Assembly: GCA_018827585.1 (NCBI GenBank)
Contig: JAHJXP010000186.1
Span: 1-30,214 of the forward strand
Source: Pseudomonadota bacterium
GTDB lineage: Bacteria; Desulfobacterota; Syntrophia; Syntrophales; UBA5619
Direction of reading: 5' to 3'
Length of the DNA stretch: 30,214 bases
A program made the translations under genes and the position numbers. Under the pieces are notes generated by a model. That model saw nothing but the letters and a program-made list of their open reading frames with translations, was not told where the DNA came from and searched no databases. The first letter of the stretch is position 1; each line of letters begins with the position of its first letter. Positions 1 to 8,756 of the stretch are shown here, piece by piece.

Positions 1-170
1 AGGGCTGTAATAATAACTTTCTTCCTCTTCCCCTCCCCCACTTGCTGGGGGAGGCAGGAGGGGGCAAGGGGAGGGGGAAATAACACGCAAAGATACGGTC
101 GCTAATCACCCCCACCCTGACCCTCCCCCGTCAAGGGGGAGGGAGATTTATAACTTTTTACGAGGTCGTC
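1..170 (-). repeat. Dispersed MITE-like repeat, copy 1 (cut by window start)
   Basis: This is a block of alternating C-rich and G-rich tracts. Its reverse complement aligns closely with the copy at 6541-6747: the same CTCCCCCTTGA head, the TTATTTCCCCCTCCCC middle and the CAGCAAGTGGGGGAGGG block. The outer end at 155-170 reads TTTTTACGAGGTCGTC, matching the terminal repeat of the other copies. The other end lies beyond the window. Positions 171-237, between it and the leuA stop codon, show nothing recognisable. Confidence 0.8.
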
Positions 171-237
171 ATGATTAGAAACCTTCATAAAACGCCGTTT
201 CCCGATTCTTACCCGATCTTTCCCCTTTACGCAACAT

Positions 238-1782
238 TTATGCAACCTTCACCTTCTTGATATCCTTGCTCAGCCACTCCAGGCGGTTCAGGGCGTTGAT
301 GTAGGCCTTGGCCGAGGCCACCAGGATATCGGGATGGGCGCCCCGCCCGACCGCGGAGCGGCCGTTGAACTTGAGCTGGACCGTCGCCTCCCCCTGGGCG
401 TCGGTCCCCCCCGTCACGGCGTTGACGGCGTACTTCAGCAGCGGGTAATTCGTCTTCGTGATCTTCCGGATCGCCGCGAAGGTGGCGTCAACCGGCCCCA
501 CTCCGAAACCGGCCTCCTGGAGCAGCTCTCCCGCCACCTCCATCTGCAGCGTGGCCGTGGGCACCGTCACGTTGCCGCTGACGACGTTGAGATAGACGAA
601 GCGATACTTCTCCTCGCCCCGGAAGGCCTCCTCATAGACGATCGCCTCCAGGTCTTCGTCGTAGATCTCCTTCTTCATGTCGGCCAGTTCCTTGAACCGG
701 ACGAAGACCCGGTTGAGTTCCTCCCCGCCCAGGTCGTAGCCCATCTCCTTGAGGCGGTTGGCGATGGCGTGGCGCCCGGAGTGCTTGCCGAGGACGATGT
801 GGGACTCCGGGATCCCGACCGACTGGGGGGTCATGATCTCGTAGGTGCTCTTCTCCTTGATCAGGCCGTCCTGGTGGATGCCCGATTCGTGGGCGAAGGC
901 GTTGGCCCCGACGATCGCCTTGTTCGGCTGGACTGGGATGCCCGTGATCTGCGTCAGGAGGCGCGATGCCTGGTGGATGTATTCGGACCTGATCCCCGTC
1001 CGGAGGCCGAAGAGGTCTTTGCGGGTCTTGATGGCCATGACCACCTCCTCCATCGCGGAGTTTCCCGCCCTCTCTCCGATTCCGTTGATCGTGCACTCCA
1101 CCTGCCTGGCGCCGTTCTTCACGGCGGCCAGGGCGTTGGCCGTAGCCAGGCCGAGATCGTTGTGGCAGTGGACCGAAACGACCGCGCGGCCGATGTTCGG
1201 GACCCGCGCAAACAGTGTCGCGATCAGATCGCCGAACTCCTCCGGGATGGCATAGCCGACCGTGTCCGGGATGTTGACCGTCGTGGCCCCCGCGGCGATC
1301 ACCGCCTCAACCATTTCGCAGAGATAGTCCCGGTCGCTCCTGGTCGCATCCATCGGGGAGAACTCCACGTTTTTCGTATAGCCGCAGGCGTGGGAGACGG
1401 CGGCGCAGGCCTCCCTGAGGACTTCCGCGCGCGACTTGCGGAGCTGGTATTTCAGGTGGATGTCGGAGGAGGAGATGAAGGTGTGGATCCGGGGCGAGGC
1501 GGCTTCGCGGATCGCCTCCCAGGCGCGGTCGATGTCGGTCCGGTTCGCCCGGGCGAGCCCCGCGATCTGACAGCCCCGGACCTCCCGGGCGATCTGCCGG
1601 ACCGAGGCGAAGTCGCCGTCCGAGGCGACCGGGAAACCGGCCTCGATGATGTCCACCCCCATCTTTTCGAGCTGGCGGGCGATCCGGAGCTTTTCGTCCG
1701 GATTCATGCTCGCCCCCGGCGACTGCTCGCCGTCCCGGAGCGTCGTGTCGAAAATGAATACCCTCGCTTCTTCTGCTTTCAT
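238..1782 (-). CDS. leuA: 2-isopropylmalate synthase
   Basis: This enzyme condenses acetyl-CoA with 2-oxoisovalerate, the first committed step of leucine synthesis, in the cytoplasm. The 514-residue protein has the usual length of the short LeuA form. The DRE-TIM barrel carries LRDGEQSPG (about 15-23), the metal-binding [12 protein letters not shown] (HxH at 205-207) and GIGERAGN (about 234-241). The last ~130 residues fit the LeuA dimer/leucine-feedback domain. I start at the ATG at 1782 because AAAGGGGG lies about 7 bases upstream; an in-frame ATG at 1800 has no ribosome site and sits in the leader hairpin's tail. The gene stands alone, behind a leader ORF and hairpin that suggest attenuation by leucine supply. 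Homocitrate or citramalate synthase is a less likely alternative. Confidence 0.95.
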   Translation of the reverse strand: MKAEEARVFIFDTTLRDGEQSPGASMNPDEKLRIARQLEKMGVDIIEAGFPVASDGDFASVRQIAREVRGCQIAGLARANRTDIDRAWEAIREAASPRIHTFISSSDIHLKYQLRKSRAEVLREACAAVSHACGYTKNVEFSPMDATRSDRDYLCEMVEAVIAAGATTVNIPDTVGYAIPEEFGDLIATLFARVPNIGRAVVSVHCHNDLGLATANALAAVKNGARQVECTINGIGERAGNSAMEEVVMAIKTRKDLFGLRTGIRSEYIHQASRLLTQITGIPVQPNKAIVGANAFAHESGIHQDGLIKEKSTYEIMTPQSVGIPESHIVLGKHSGRHAIANRLKEMGYDLGGEELNRVFVRFKELADMKKEIYDEDLEAIVYEEAFRGEEKYRFVYLNVVSGNVTVPTATLQMEVAGELLQEAGFGVGPVDATFAAIRKITKTNYPLLKYAVNAVTGGTDAQGEATVQLKFNGRSAVGRGAHPDILVASAKAYINALNRLEWLSKDIKKVKVA

Positions 1783-1810
1783 GGCTGCCCCCTTTCGCAT
1801 AAAATGAAAT

Positions 1811-1837
1811 AGGCCATGGGTTTGCCTCCCATGGCCT
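1811..1837 (-). terminator. Leader hairpin before leuA (candidate attenuator terminator)
   Basis: Perfect 10-bp inverted repeat AGGCCATGGG / CCCATGGCCT with a 7-base loop. On the minus strand it is followed by ATTTCATTTTAT, an imperfect T tract, 28 bases before the leuA ATG and 24 bases after the leader ORF stop. The placement fits an attenuator terminator. I could not resolve a convincing antiterminator by eye. Confidence 0.6.
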
Positions 1838-1861
1838 TTAGGTTCTCTCTATGATCGGTTG

Positions 1862-1978
1862 TTACGGAAGTCCTAAAAACGACGGGCGGCGGTTCCTATG
1901 GAGAAGGCAAAGAAGGGCGAGTCCCAAAAGCTGGGACAGCATGGTGATGCCGATGATCGCACTTCCGCTGATAGACAT
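1862..1978 (-). CDS. Leucine-rich leader peptide upstream of leuA (38 aa)
   Basis: This short ORF reads ATG to TAA with 10 leucines and 4 isoleucines in 38 residues. The core MLSQLLGLALLCLL spans residues 13-26, and a second cluster (FLGLP) sits at the very end. GGAGG lies 12 bases before the ATG, which is long for a ribosome site. The ORF lies between a promoter (2051-2079) and the hairpin at 1811-1837, directly upstream of leuA. Leader peptides rich in the end-product amino acid are the hallmark of ribosome-mediated attenuation; stalling at the Leu codons would choose the RNA fold. A small inverted repeat (GTCCCA/TGGGAC, 1921-1937) lies inside the Leu-coding part. A short membrane protein is the alternative reading. 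Confidence 0.6.
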   Translation of the reverse strand: MSISGSAIIGITMLSQLLGLALLCLLHRNRRPSFLGLP

Positions 1979-2050
1979 CTCTTTGGATAACCTCCAACCC
2001 TTTTCCGCGCCGGGAGCGTCTCCTGCGGGCGCTTCTCCGGCTGAGGAGTG

Positions 2051-2079
2051 TATCTAATGCAATTCGGAGAATCTGTCAA
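2051..2079 (-). promoter_or_regulatory. Sigma-70 promoter for the leuA leader
   Basis: On the minus strand TTGACA (2079-2074) is followed after exactly 17 bases by TAGATA (2056-2051). Transcription would start near 2044 and give a leader RNA of about 260 bases before leuA. Confidence 0.6.
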
Positions 2080-2136
2080 GAATTTTCTGTAAGAAACGGT
2101 TTTTTATGAAGCCGCCAGCCTGGGTGGAGCCATTTA

Positions 2137-2168
2137 CCCCGCCGGATACTTGACCGTAATAAAGACTG
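2137..2168 (-). pseudogene. 3' remnant of a cupin gene
   Basis: These 32 bases match 6108-6139, inside the intact cupin gene, at 31 of 32 positions. Read on the minus strand they give FITVKYPAG and then a stop, against FFTVKYPAG in the intact protein. No further cupin sequence is recognisable on either side, so this is a fragment of a second copy or of a rearranged duplicate. Confidence 0.65.
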
Positions 2169-2170
2169 GG

Positions 2171-2245
2171 GGATACCCGGATTCCTTGGCCACAGGCTGC
2201 ATCGTGGCGGGCGGGACCCTGGGCATTCTCATTCCGCCCAGCATG
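2171..2245 (+). pseudogene. Remnant of a TRAP transporter large permease (DctM-like)
   Basis: Reading plus-strand codons from 2171 gives a peptide ending TGCIVAGGTLGILIPPS, which is the highly conserved DctM signature around a half-helix of the large TRAP permease. The match is about 25 codons long and has no start; downstream the frame runs to a stop at about 2294-2296, over the end of the convergent MFS gene. It is therefore a leftover of a lost TRAP system. It touches the cupin remnant, which suggests deletion junctions here. Bases 2080-2136 show nothing else. Confidence 0.7.
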
Positions 2246-2278
2246 AGAAACCCCAACTGGCAGATCTTCATCCGGGGC

Positions 2279-3657
2279 CTAATTCCCCGCTGCTGATCGC
2301 GCCTTTCCCTTTCCCCGGGCCGCGGAGCAGGCTATCCCGAGAAGCGACAGGAGGAAGAAGATCGCGAAGAGGGTGTGGAAACTGTTCAGAAAGGCGTCCG
2401 GGCGGTCGCGTTGGCTGTTGAAAACATTGAAGACCACGGCCGTCGCAGCCATGCTCAGGGACATGCCGAGGACCCTCCCCGTGACCAGGATCCCCGAGGC
2501 GATGCCGTAGATGTCGGAAGAGACGCTCCCCATGACGATGTTGTTGTTGGGGGAGGTGAAGAAGGCAAACCCGATACCCTGACAGACAAGGATCATCACG
2601 ATCAGATAGACGGGCGCCGTCGGAGGCAGAAAGGAAAACGAAAGGAGACCGGCGGCGGTGACGGCCATGCCGCCGGAGGCGATCCATCTGGCCTCGAAGC
2701 GATCCGACAGGGCGCCGGCCAGCGGCGAGAAGAGGGCCTGCATCAGGGGTTGTGCGAGGAGGATGATCCCGGCGGCGTGGGGAGACAGATTCTTGATCTG
2801 GTCGTTCTGGAGAAAGAGGCTGAGCAGAAAGGTGGTCGCGAAGGCCGAGAGGTACTGGATGAAATTGGCAAGATTGGAAAAGAGGAAGACCCGGTTGCCC
2901 CGAAACCGGCTGGCATTGATCAACGGGGAAGCGGAGCGACCGTCTTTCCGGAAAAAAAGGATCGCCAGGACGACAGAGGCGCCGACGGCAAGAGCCCCGT
3001 TCATCCCCGGCAGGGCGGAAAGGCCGAGGATGAAAAGAACGAGCATGGTCATGTAGTGGGCGGATCCGGGAAGATTGAAGGTCGCGGAGTTCCCCCGGCG
3101 GAAGTCCCGGGGGAGTTTCCACCAGGCAAGGGTGAACCCGATGACGACGAGGGGGACCACGCTCAAGAAAACGCTCCGCCACCCCCACCAGCTCGTCAGG
3201 AGCCCGCCGATGAAGGGGCCGACAGTCAGACCGATATAGACGATGGAGGCGTTGATGCCTAAAACCTTGCCCCGCTCGGAGATGTCGAAAACGGAAGACA
3301 GGATGGCGATCACATTGCTGAAGAACATGGAGGCGGCGATTCCCCCCATGCCCCGGCCCGCGATCAAGACCCAGCTGTTCGGGGCAAAGGCGCAGACCAG
3401 GTGAGCGGCGAGGAAGATGACCATGCCGACCTGAAAAAAGACCCTTCTGCCGTAGATGTCGGCAAGGCGACCGAAGGGAACCAGCAGGATCGCGTTCATC
3501 GTCACGTAGGCCGAGACGACGTACTGGAGCATGGCGTGGTTCATGCCGAGCTCAACACCGATCGTGGGTAGAGTCACGTTGATCGCCGATCCCGTATAGG
3601 GCGCCAGGAACGAGGCGCAGGATACGGCCACGAAGACCAGCCTTTTATCCCGTTTGT

Positions 3658-3661
<4 letters not shown>
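2279..3661 (-). CDS. MFS transporter, DHA2 (EmrB/QacA-like, 14-helix) type
   Basis: A 460-residue, very hydrophobic protein that should lie in the inner membrane as a proton-driven carrier. Near the N-terminus [15 protein letters not shown] corresponds to the helix-1 motif of the DHA2 drug:H+ antiporter family, and [13 protein letters not shown] (about 64-76) is the MFS loop 2-3 motif A. Length and hydrophobic pattern fit 14 helices. Its ATG overlaps the glpK stop in ATGA (3658-3661), so translation is probably coupled to glpK. The operon position suggests it moves the kinase substrate or a related metabolite, but the family is better known for efflux, so the substrate is unknown. Confidence 0.85.
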
Positions 3662-5163
<1,502 letters not shown>

Positions 5164-5201
5164 AGGTCACTCCTCGAACACACGGTGAGCGCTTTGAAAA
5201 T

Positions 5202-5216
5202 CGGTCCCCAAGACCG
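5202..5216. promoter_or_regulatory. Small inverted repeat between the regulator gene and glpK
   Basis: CGGTC-CCCAA-GACCG, a 5-bp dyad in the 60-base gap before glpK. It could be an operator for the adjacent GntR-family protein, but the arms are short and no second copy was confirmed. Confidence 0.25.
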
Positions 5217-5223
5217 GACAATT

Positions 5224-6021
5224 CTATTTGCTGACAACAGAAGCCGCCAGCCTCTCCTTCTCCCGGAGCAAATCCAGCACGCTTTTTAAAACCCCGCCGC
5301 TGTCGGCGATCCGCTGTTCCGCTTCCAGTTTTTCCATGATCGCCAGCATGCGGCTCAAATGCTTCCTAATGATAATGCCCACGCTTTCGACATCCCTGTT
5401 CCTGATCCGTTCATAAATCTCCCGGTGGGCGGAGATGGACGCATTGCGGTTGACCGCGGCATGGGCGATGACCTGAATGTATTTCTTCGTATACTCGTTG
5501 AGGCATTCCATCATTTTCTGGATGAACACGTTGCCGGAAGACCGGGCAATCTGCATGTGAAAAAGAAAATCGAGTTCCGCATACCGGTCCGGATCGTCGA
5601 TGGCCTCCCTGCTCCGGGAGAGAATCGCCTCGAATTGTTCCAGGTCCTCATCCGATCTGCGCCTGGCGCTCAGGACGGCGGCCTCGCTTTCGATGACCAG
5701 GCGGGCCTCAAAGAAATCGATCACATCCTTGATGCTCTGCTTGGCGAACAGGGGGATGAAGACGTCCGCCAGGGTGGCGCCGTTGACCCCGCCGGCTATG
5801 ATCGTCCCCTTGCCGTGCGTCGTCTTGATGATGCCCAGCGCGTTGAGCCTGGCGAGCGCCTCCCGCAGGGTGAAACGGCTGATCGCCAGCTCCCGCTGCA
5901 GCAGCCTCTCGCTCGGGAGCTTTTCCCCCGGCCTGAGACGCCCGTCCTCGATCCGCTGCTTGATATAGTTGACGACGGCGTCCGCGGTGGAGATTTTTGA
6001 TATCCGCGGTTCGTTTTCCAT
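5224..6021 (-). CDS. GntR-family transcriptional regulator, FadR subfamily (FCD domain)
   Basis: A 265-residue repressor/activator. Residues ~8-75 form a winged helix-turn-helix (KLPSERLLQRELAISRFTLREALARL). The rest is an all-helical FCD ligand domain with the usual metal-site residues: an Asp in AELDFLFH, the His of that motif, the His of SAHREI and the His of RKHLSRM. Such proteins usually sense a carboxylic acid. I prefer the ATG at 6021; an in-frame TTG at 6030 overlaps the cupin stop, and neither has a strong ribosome site. The gene follows the cupin gene by 5 bases and precedes glpK, so it probably controls this operon. The ligand is unknown. Confidence 0.88.
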   Translation of the reverse strand: MENEPRISKISTADAVVNYIKQRIEDGRLRPGEKLPSERLLQRELAISRFTLREALARLNALGIIKTTHGKGTIIAGGVNGATLADVFIPLFAKQSIKDVIDFFEARLVIESEAAVLSARRRSDEDLEQFEAILSRSREAIDDPDRYAELDFLFHMQIARSSGNVFIQKMMECLNEYTKKYIQVIAHAAVNRNASISAHREIYERIRNRDVESVGIIIRKHLSRMLAIMEKLEAEQRIADSGGVLKSVLDLLREKERLAASVVSK

Positions 6022-6026
6022 GGCCG

Positions 6027-6425
6027 TCAAGCCTTCGTGCCGGGAAACTTTCTCTCGGCCTCCTCGGCGTTTTCCGCCTTGTTGTAGTCCTGATTAAGAT
6101 CCCCGCTCCCCGCCGGATACTTGACCGTAAAAAAGACTGCCGGACCGCCCACCGCCCGGCTTCGATGCTGAGTGAAACGCGGGATATGGATCGGGTCGCC
6201 GCGCTCCACGATGCAGTCTTCGTCCCCCAGGACCATGTGGAGCTTTCCTTCCAGGATCAAGGTGAACTGCTCTTCGTTGGGATGCATGTGAAGCGGCGGA
6301 CCTTCCCCCGCGGGCTTCGCCACGATGCCCGCCTTCATGAATTCCCCCGTAACGGTCTGAAAAATCATGGCGGGATTCAGCTCGGGCCGTTCTTTTTTCA
6401 TCTCGGCGATATGGTAAATGGGCAC
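6027..6425 (-). CDS. Small single-domain cupin protein
   Basis: A 132-residue beta-barrel protein. Cupin motif 1 is present with HMH (H46, H48) and E52 after it, and motif 2 supplies H87 in PRFTQH, so a His3-Glu metal site is likely. The start is a GTG at 6425, chosen because GGAGG lies 7 bases upstream; the frame is open further to a TTG at 6464 without a ribosome site. It is the first gene of the cupin-regulator-glpK-MFS operon. Stand-alone cupins of this size act as isomerases, dioxygenases or sensors; the sequence does not say which. A 32-base piece of an almost identical gene lies at 2137-2168. Confidence 0.85.
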   Translation of the reverse strand: MPIYHIAEMKKERPELNPAMIFQTVTGEFMKAGIVAKPAGEGPPLHMHPNEEQFTLILEGKLHMVLGDEDCIVERGDPIHIPRFTQHRSRAVGGPAVFFTVKYPAGSGDLNQDYNKAENAEEAERKFPGTKA

Positions 6426-6540
6426 GTTAAAACCTCCGTTTGACCAACTATGAAGTCCCGGCAAAAATCAGAAATACTCTCACTTTCGCGGGAATGACAA
6501 TCCAACGCGAAATCCGACTTTTTTCGAGTTCTTCAAGAAT

Positions 6541-6747
6541 GACGCCTTCGTAAAAAATCCAAAATCTCCTCCCCCTTGATGGGGGAGGGTTAGGATGAGG
6601 GTGGTAAGTAACTGTATTGCCGTATGTTATTTCCCCCTCCCCTTGCCCCCTCCTGCCTCCCCCAGCAAGTGGGGGAGGGTAAGAGGAAGAAAGTTATTAT
6701 TGCCCTCCCGCCAGGGGAGGGGAAAATTTACTTTTTACGAGAGCGTC
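6541..6747. repeat. Dispersed MITE-like repeat, copy 2 (complete, with apparent target duplication)
   Basis: A 207-base element ending in imperfect terminal inverted repeats: GACGCCTTCGTAAAAA at 6541-6556 and TTTTTACGAGAGCGTC at 6732-6747 (14 of 16 pair). It is flanked on both sides by AAGAAT (6535-6540 and 6748-6753), an apparent target-site duplication. The inside holds three G/C-tract palindromes such as CTCCCCCTTGATGGGGGAG. It encodes nothing. It fills most of the 378-base gap between the cupin start and the M24 gene; the rest of that gap holds a short TTCGCGGGAATGACA scrap near 6484 and no gene. Confidence 0.85.
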
Positions 6748-6803
6748 AAGAATAACGCTCCGGGGTGTTCATTTCCGGATCTCATGAATATAGCGACGTG
6801 CGG

Positions 6804-8075
6804 TTATCGCATCGCCTCTTCCATGTGCTCCATCAGGGTAAAGACGACCGGCCCGTCGCCGCTGACCAGGACGTTTTCCTCCAGACGGCAGGTCTGCCGC
6901 AAGCCCGGATGCCCTGCGAAGGTCTCCGCCGCAAAGTACATATTCTCCTTGATCTCCGCCGGGTAGTCGAGAGAATACGCCCGGGAGATCCACATCCCCT
7001 CGTAGAGGGTGATGCCGATGCTGTGCGCAAACTGCTGGAGCGTCACGGTCCCGTACTTGTCGTCGTCGTACTTCGGGAAGCATTTGGCCACGTCCGCCGT
7101 CGTGTTGCCCGGGCGGAGCTTGTCGATGGCCGCGTACATGGAGTCGTACACCTCGCGGTACAGATCGATCTCCTGCTGGTTCATCTTCCCGGCGCACTTG
7201 AAGCAGCGGACAAAATCGATGTAGTAGCCGGAAGGCCCGACGGCGTTGATGTCCACGATGATCAGGTCTCCCTGCCGGATCATCTTGTTGGTCGCCCAGC
7301 GCCGGTAGGGGCTCGTATTGCCGCCCGACGCCACGATGATGTCGTAGATGATCTCACAGCCTCTTTCCAACATGAACTCGTGGACCTTGGCCTCGATCTC
7401 CCTCTCCGTCACCCCCGGCTTGAGCCACTCGTACTTGATATGCCACATGGCCGCGTCGCCGATCGAAGAGGCCTGCTTGAGGAGCTCGATCTCGTCCCTG
7501 GTCTTGACCACCCTGGCGGCGGACATCGCCGGCCAGCCGTTGACGATGTTGAGTCCCGCATCCTTCAGGGCCTGAAGAGAGGGCATATCCAGGTTGTCGA
7601 TCCCGATCTTCTCCTTTTCCACCTTGTGCTCCCGGAGCACGCCCACAACGCCCTCCACCATCTTCTTGGCCATGTGGGGGACCGCCCCTTCGGCCCACTG
7701 CCAGGTGATCGCCGGACGGATGTTCTCCGGCGCAATCCAGGGAAGATCGATCACCGCGCAGTGGAGGTCCGATCCGGCCGTCTCGAAGAATACCGGCTCG
7801 CCCCCCCGCGGGAGGACCACATAGCGGATGTTGATGTTGTATTTCCAGTTCCCCTGGTAGGAACCGGTGACGTACCGGATGTTGGCCCCGGCAAAAAGGA
7901 CGAGCGCGCCCAGGTCGAAGACCTCCATCTGCTCGCGGGTGCGCTGGAGGCGCTCGCTACGCAGGCGGTCAAAATCCACCCGGTACTGCCAGTCCGCCCC
8001 GGTCTGGCTGTAGAGACGGCGGGGGTCCCACTCATGCGGTTTTTTAATAAAATTGGTGTTTAGTTCGTATCCCAT
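6804..8075 (-). CDS. M24-family metalloenzyme, DddP-like/Xaa-Pro peptidase-like
   Basis: A 423-residue protein with a creatinase-type N-domain (~30-180) and a pita-bread C-domain. Likely metal ligands are D275 (in VDINAVG), D287 (in YYIDF), H351 (in FAHSIG), E384 (in AAETFAG) and E399 (in RLEENVLV). The ANIRYVTGS motif, the 12-residue Asp-Asp spacing and the AETFAG...RLEENVLV pattern resemble the DddP branch of M24. Two residues I recall as special to the DMSP lyase DddP (a third Asp beside the first ligand, and an Asp six residues after the ligand His) are Asn277 and Leu357 here, so lyase activity is doubtful. I start at 8075, with AAAGGAG 7 bases upstream, not at the ATG at 8093. Neighbours are catabolic carboxylate genes; substrate unknown. 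Confidence 0.85.
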   Translation of the reverse strand: MGYELNTNFIKKPHEWDPRRLYSQTGADWQYRVDFDRLRSERLQRTREQMEVFDLGALVLFAGANIRYVTGSYQGNWKYNINIRYVVLPRGGEPVFFETAGSDLHCAVIDLPWIAPENIRPAITWQWAEGAVPHMAKKMVEGVVGVLREHKVEKEKIGIDNLDMPSLQALKDAGLNIVNGWPAMSAARVVKTRDEIELLKQASSIGDAAMWHIKYEWLKPGVTEREIEAKVHEFMLERGCEIIYDIIVASGGNTSPYRRWATNKMIRQGDLIIVDINAVGPSGYYIDFVRCFKCAGKMNQQEIDLYREVYDSMYAAIDKLRPGNTTADVAKCFPKYDDDKYGTVTLQQFAHSIGITLYEGMWISRAYSLDYPAEIKENMYFAAETFAGHPGLRQTCRLEENVLVSGDGPVVFTLMEHMEEAMR

Positions 8076-8188
8076 CTTGTGTTCTCCTTTCATGCTTTGG
8101 CGTTCGCCTTATGGTTAATTTTAAAATCAGATCCTTTGGCCCTCAAGCAATTTTTTCGATCCTACGCGTTCCTGCGCCGGGGTCCCTT

Positions 8189-8623
8189 CTATTCACCCGT
8201 ATCCGGCGTCAGGCCCGCGGCGCGAATGCTTGAGACGGCGCAGGTTTCGTCGTTTTCAGACGTATCGCCGGTGACGCCCACGGCGCCGATAATTTCACCC
8301 GACCCGGAGCGGATCAGGACGCCTCCCGGCACGGGGACCATGCGGCCACCCGACATGTCGGAAAGGGCGGCGTAAAATTGCGGCACCTTGGCGGCCCTCT
8401 TGGCGATCTCGCGACCGCCAAATCCCATGCCCAGGACCCCCCAGGCCTTTCCCAGCGCGATTTCCGGGCGCAGCAGGCTGCTTTTGTCATCCCGCTTCAA
8501 CACCTTGATTTGCCCCCCCGCGTCGAGGACGCAGACGGTCAGGGGCAGGAAGTTCAGCTCCCTTCCCTTTTCCAGGGCCTTGTCCGCGATGCGGTCGGCA
8601 GTGGCCAGCGTCAGAGTTTCCAT
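8189..8623 (-). CDS. GlcG/HbpS-family protein (DUF336, heme-binding-like)
   Basis: A 144-residue single-domain protein. The LTLATADRIADKALEKGRE start, the VCVLDAGGQIKVLKRDD strand-turn, the GGRMVPVPGGVLI segment and GAVGVTGDTSENDE near the end are all typical of GlcG/HbpS. Members bind heme or occur as accessory proteins in glycolate, diol and carboxylate catabolic operons; their exact job is often unknown. There is no clear signal peptide, so it is probably cytoplasmic. The start has a strong AAAGGAGG 6 bases upstream. It sits between a hydroxyacid-dehydrogenase-like gene and the M24 gene on the same strand, with 113 and 133 bases on either side, the latter holding interleaved inverted repeats. 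Confidence 0.88.
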   Translation of the reverse strand: METLTLATADRIADKALEKGRELNFLPLTVCVLDAGGQIKVLKRDDKSSLLRPEIALGKAWGVLGMGFGGREIAKRAAKVPQFYAALSDMSGGRMVPVPGGVLIRSGSGEIIGAVGVTGDTSENDETCAVSSIRAAGLTPDTGE

Positions 8624-8672
8624 GATTATCCTCCTTTCAATGCAATAATAAACCTCAACCGTAAAACCATGT

Positions 8673-8736
8673 CCCTGAAGCGCGAATGGAGATTTTTAAG
8701 GATCACCGCCTTCAGGGGCGAATTCGTCCTTAAAAA
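8673..8736 (-). ncRNA. Interleaved inverted repeats: candidate pseudoknot or RNA switch
   Basis: In the gap between the dehydrogenase-like gene and the GlcG-like gene two perfect inverted repeats cross each other. On the plus strand the order is CCCTGAAG (8673-8680), TTTTTAAGGA (8693-8702), CTTCAGGG (8710-8717), TCCTTAAAAA (8727-8736). The 10-bp and 8-bp stems either form an H-type pseudoknot (connecting segments of 9, 7 and 12 bases) or exclude each other. The element ends about 50 bases before the GlcG-like start codon. Function is inferred only from the pairing pattern. Confidence 0.4.
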
Positions 8737-8756
8737 ACGGCTTGCGATTTCCAGGC

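Noticed and set aside
334..1812. A 492-codon open frame antisense to leuA.
   Set aside because: Composition is Arg/Asp/Gly/Leu-rich low-meaning sequence, no family motifs, and it mirrors a well-conserved gene; a by-product of high GC.
6804..8075. DMSP lyase (dddP) as the gene name.
   Set aside because: Two residues believed to be specific to the lyase are changed, so only the broader M24/DddP-like family is claimed.
8076..8188. Possible small gene between the GlcG-like and M24 genes.
   Set aside because: The plus-strand frame here is antisense to the end of the GlcG-like gene and shows no start signal or motif.
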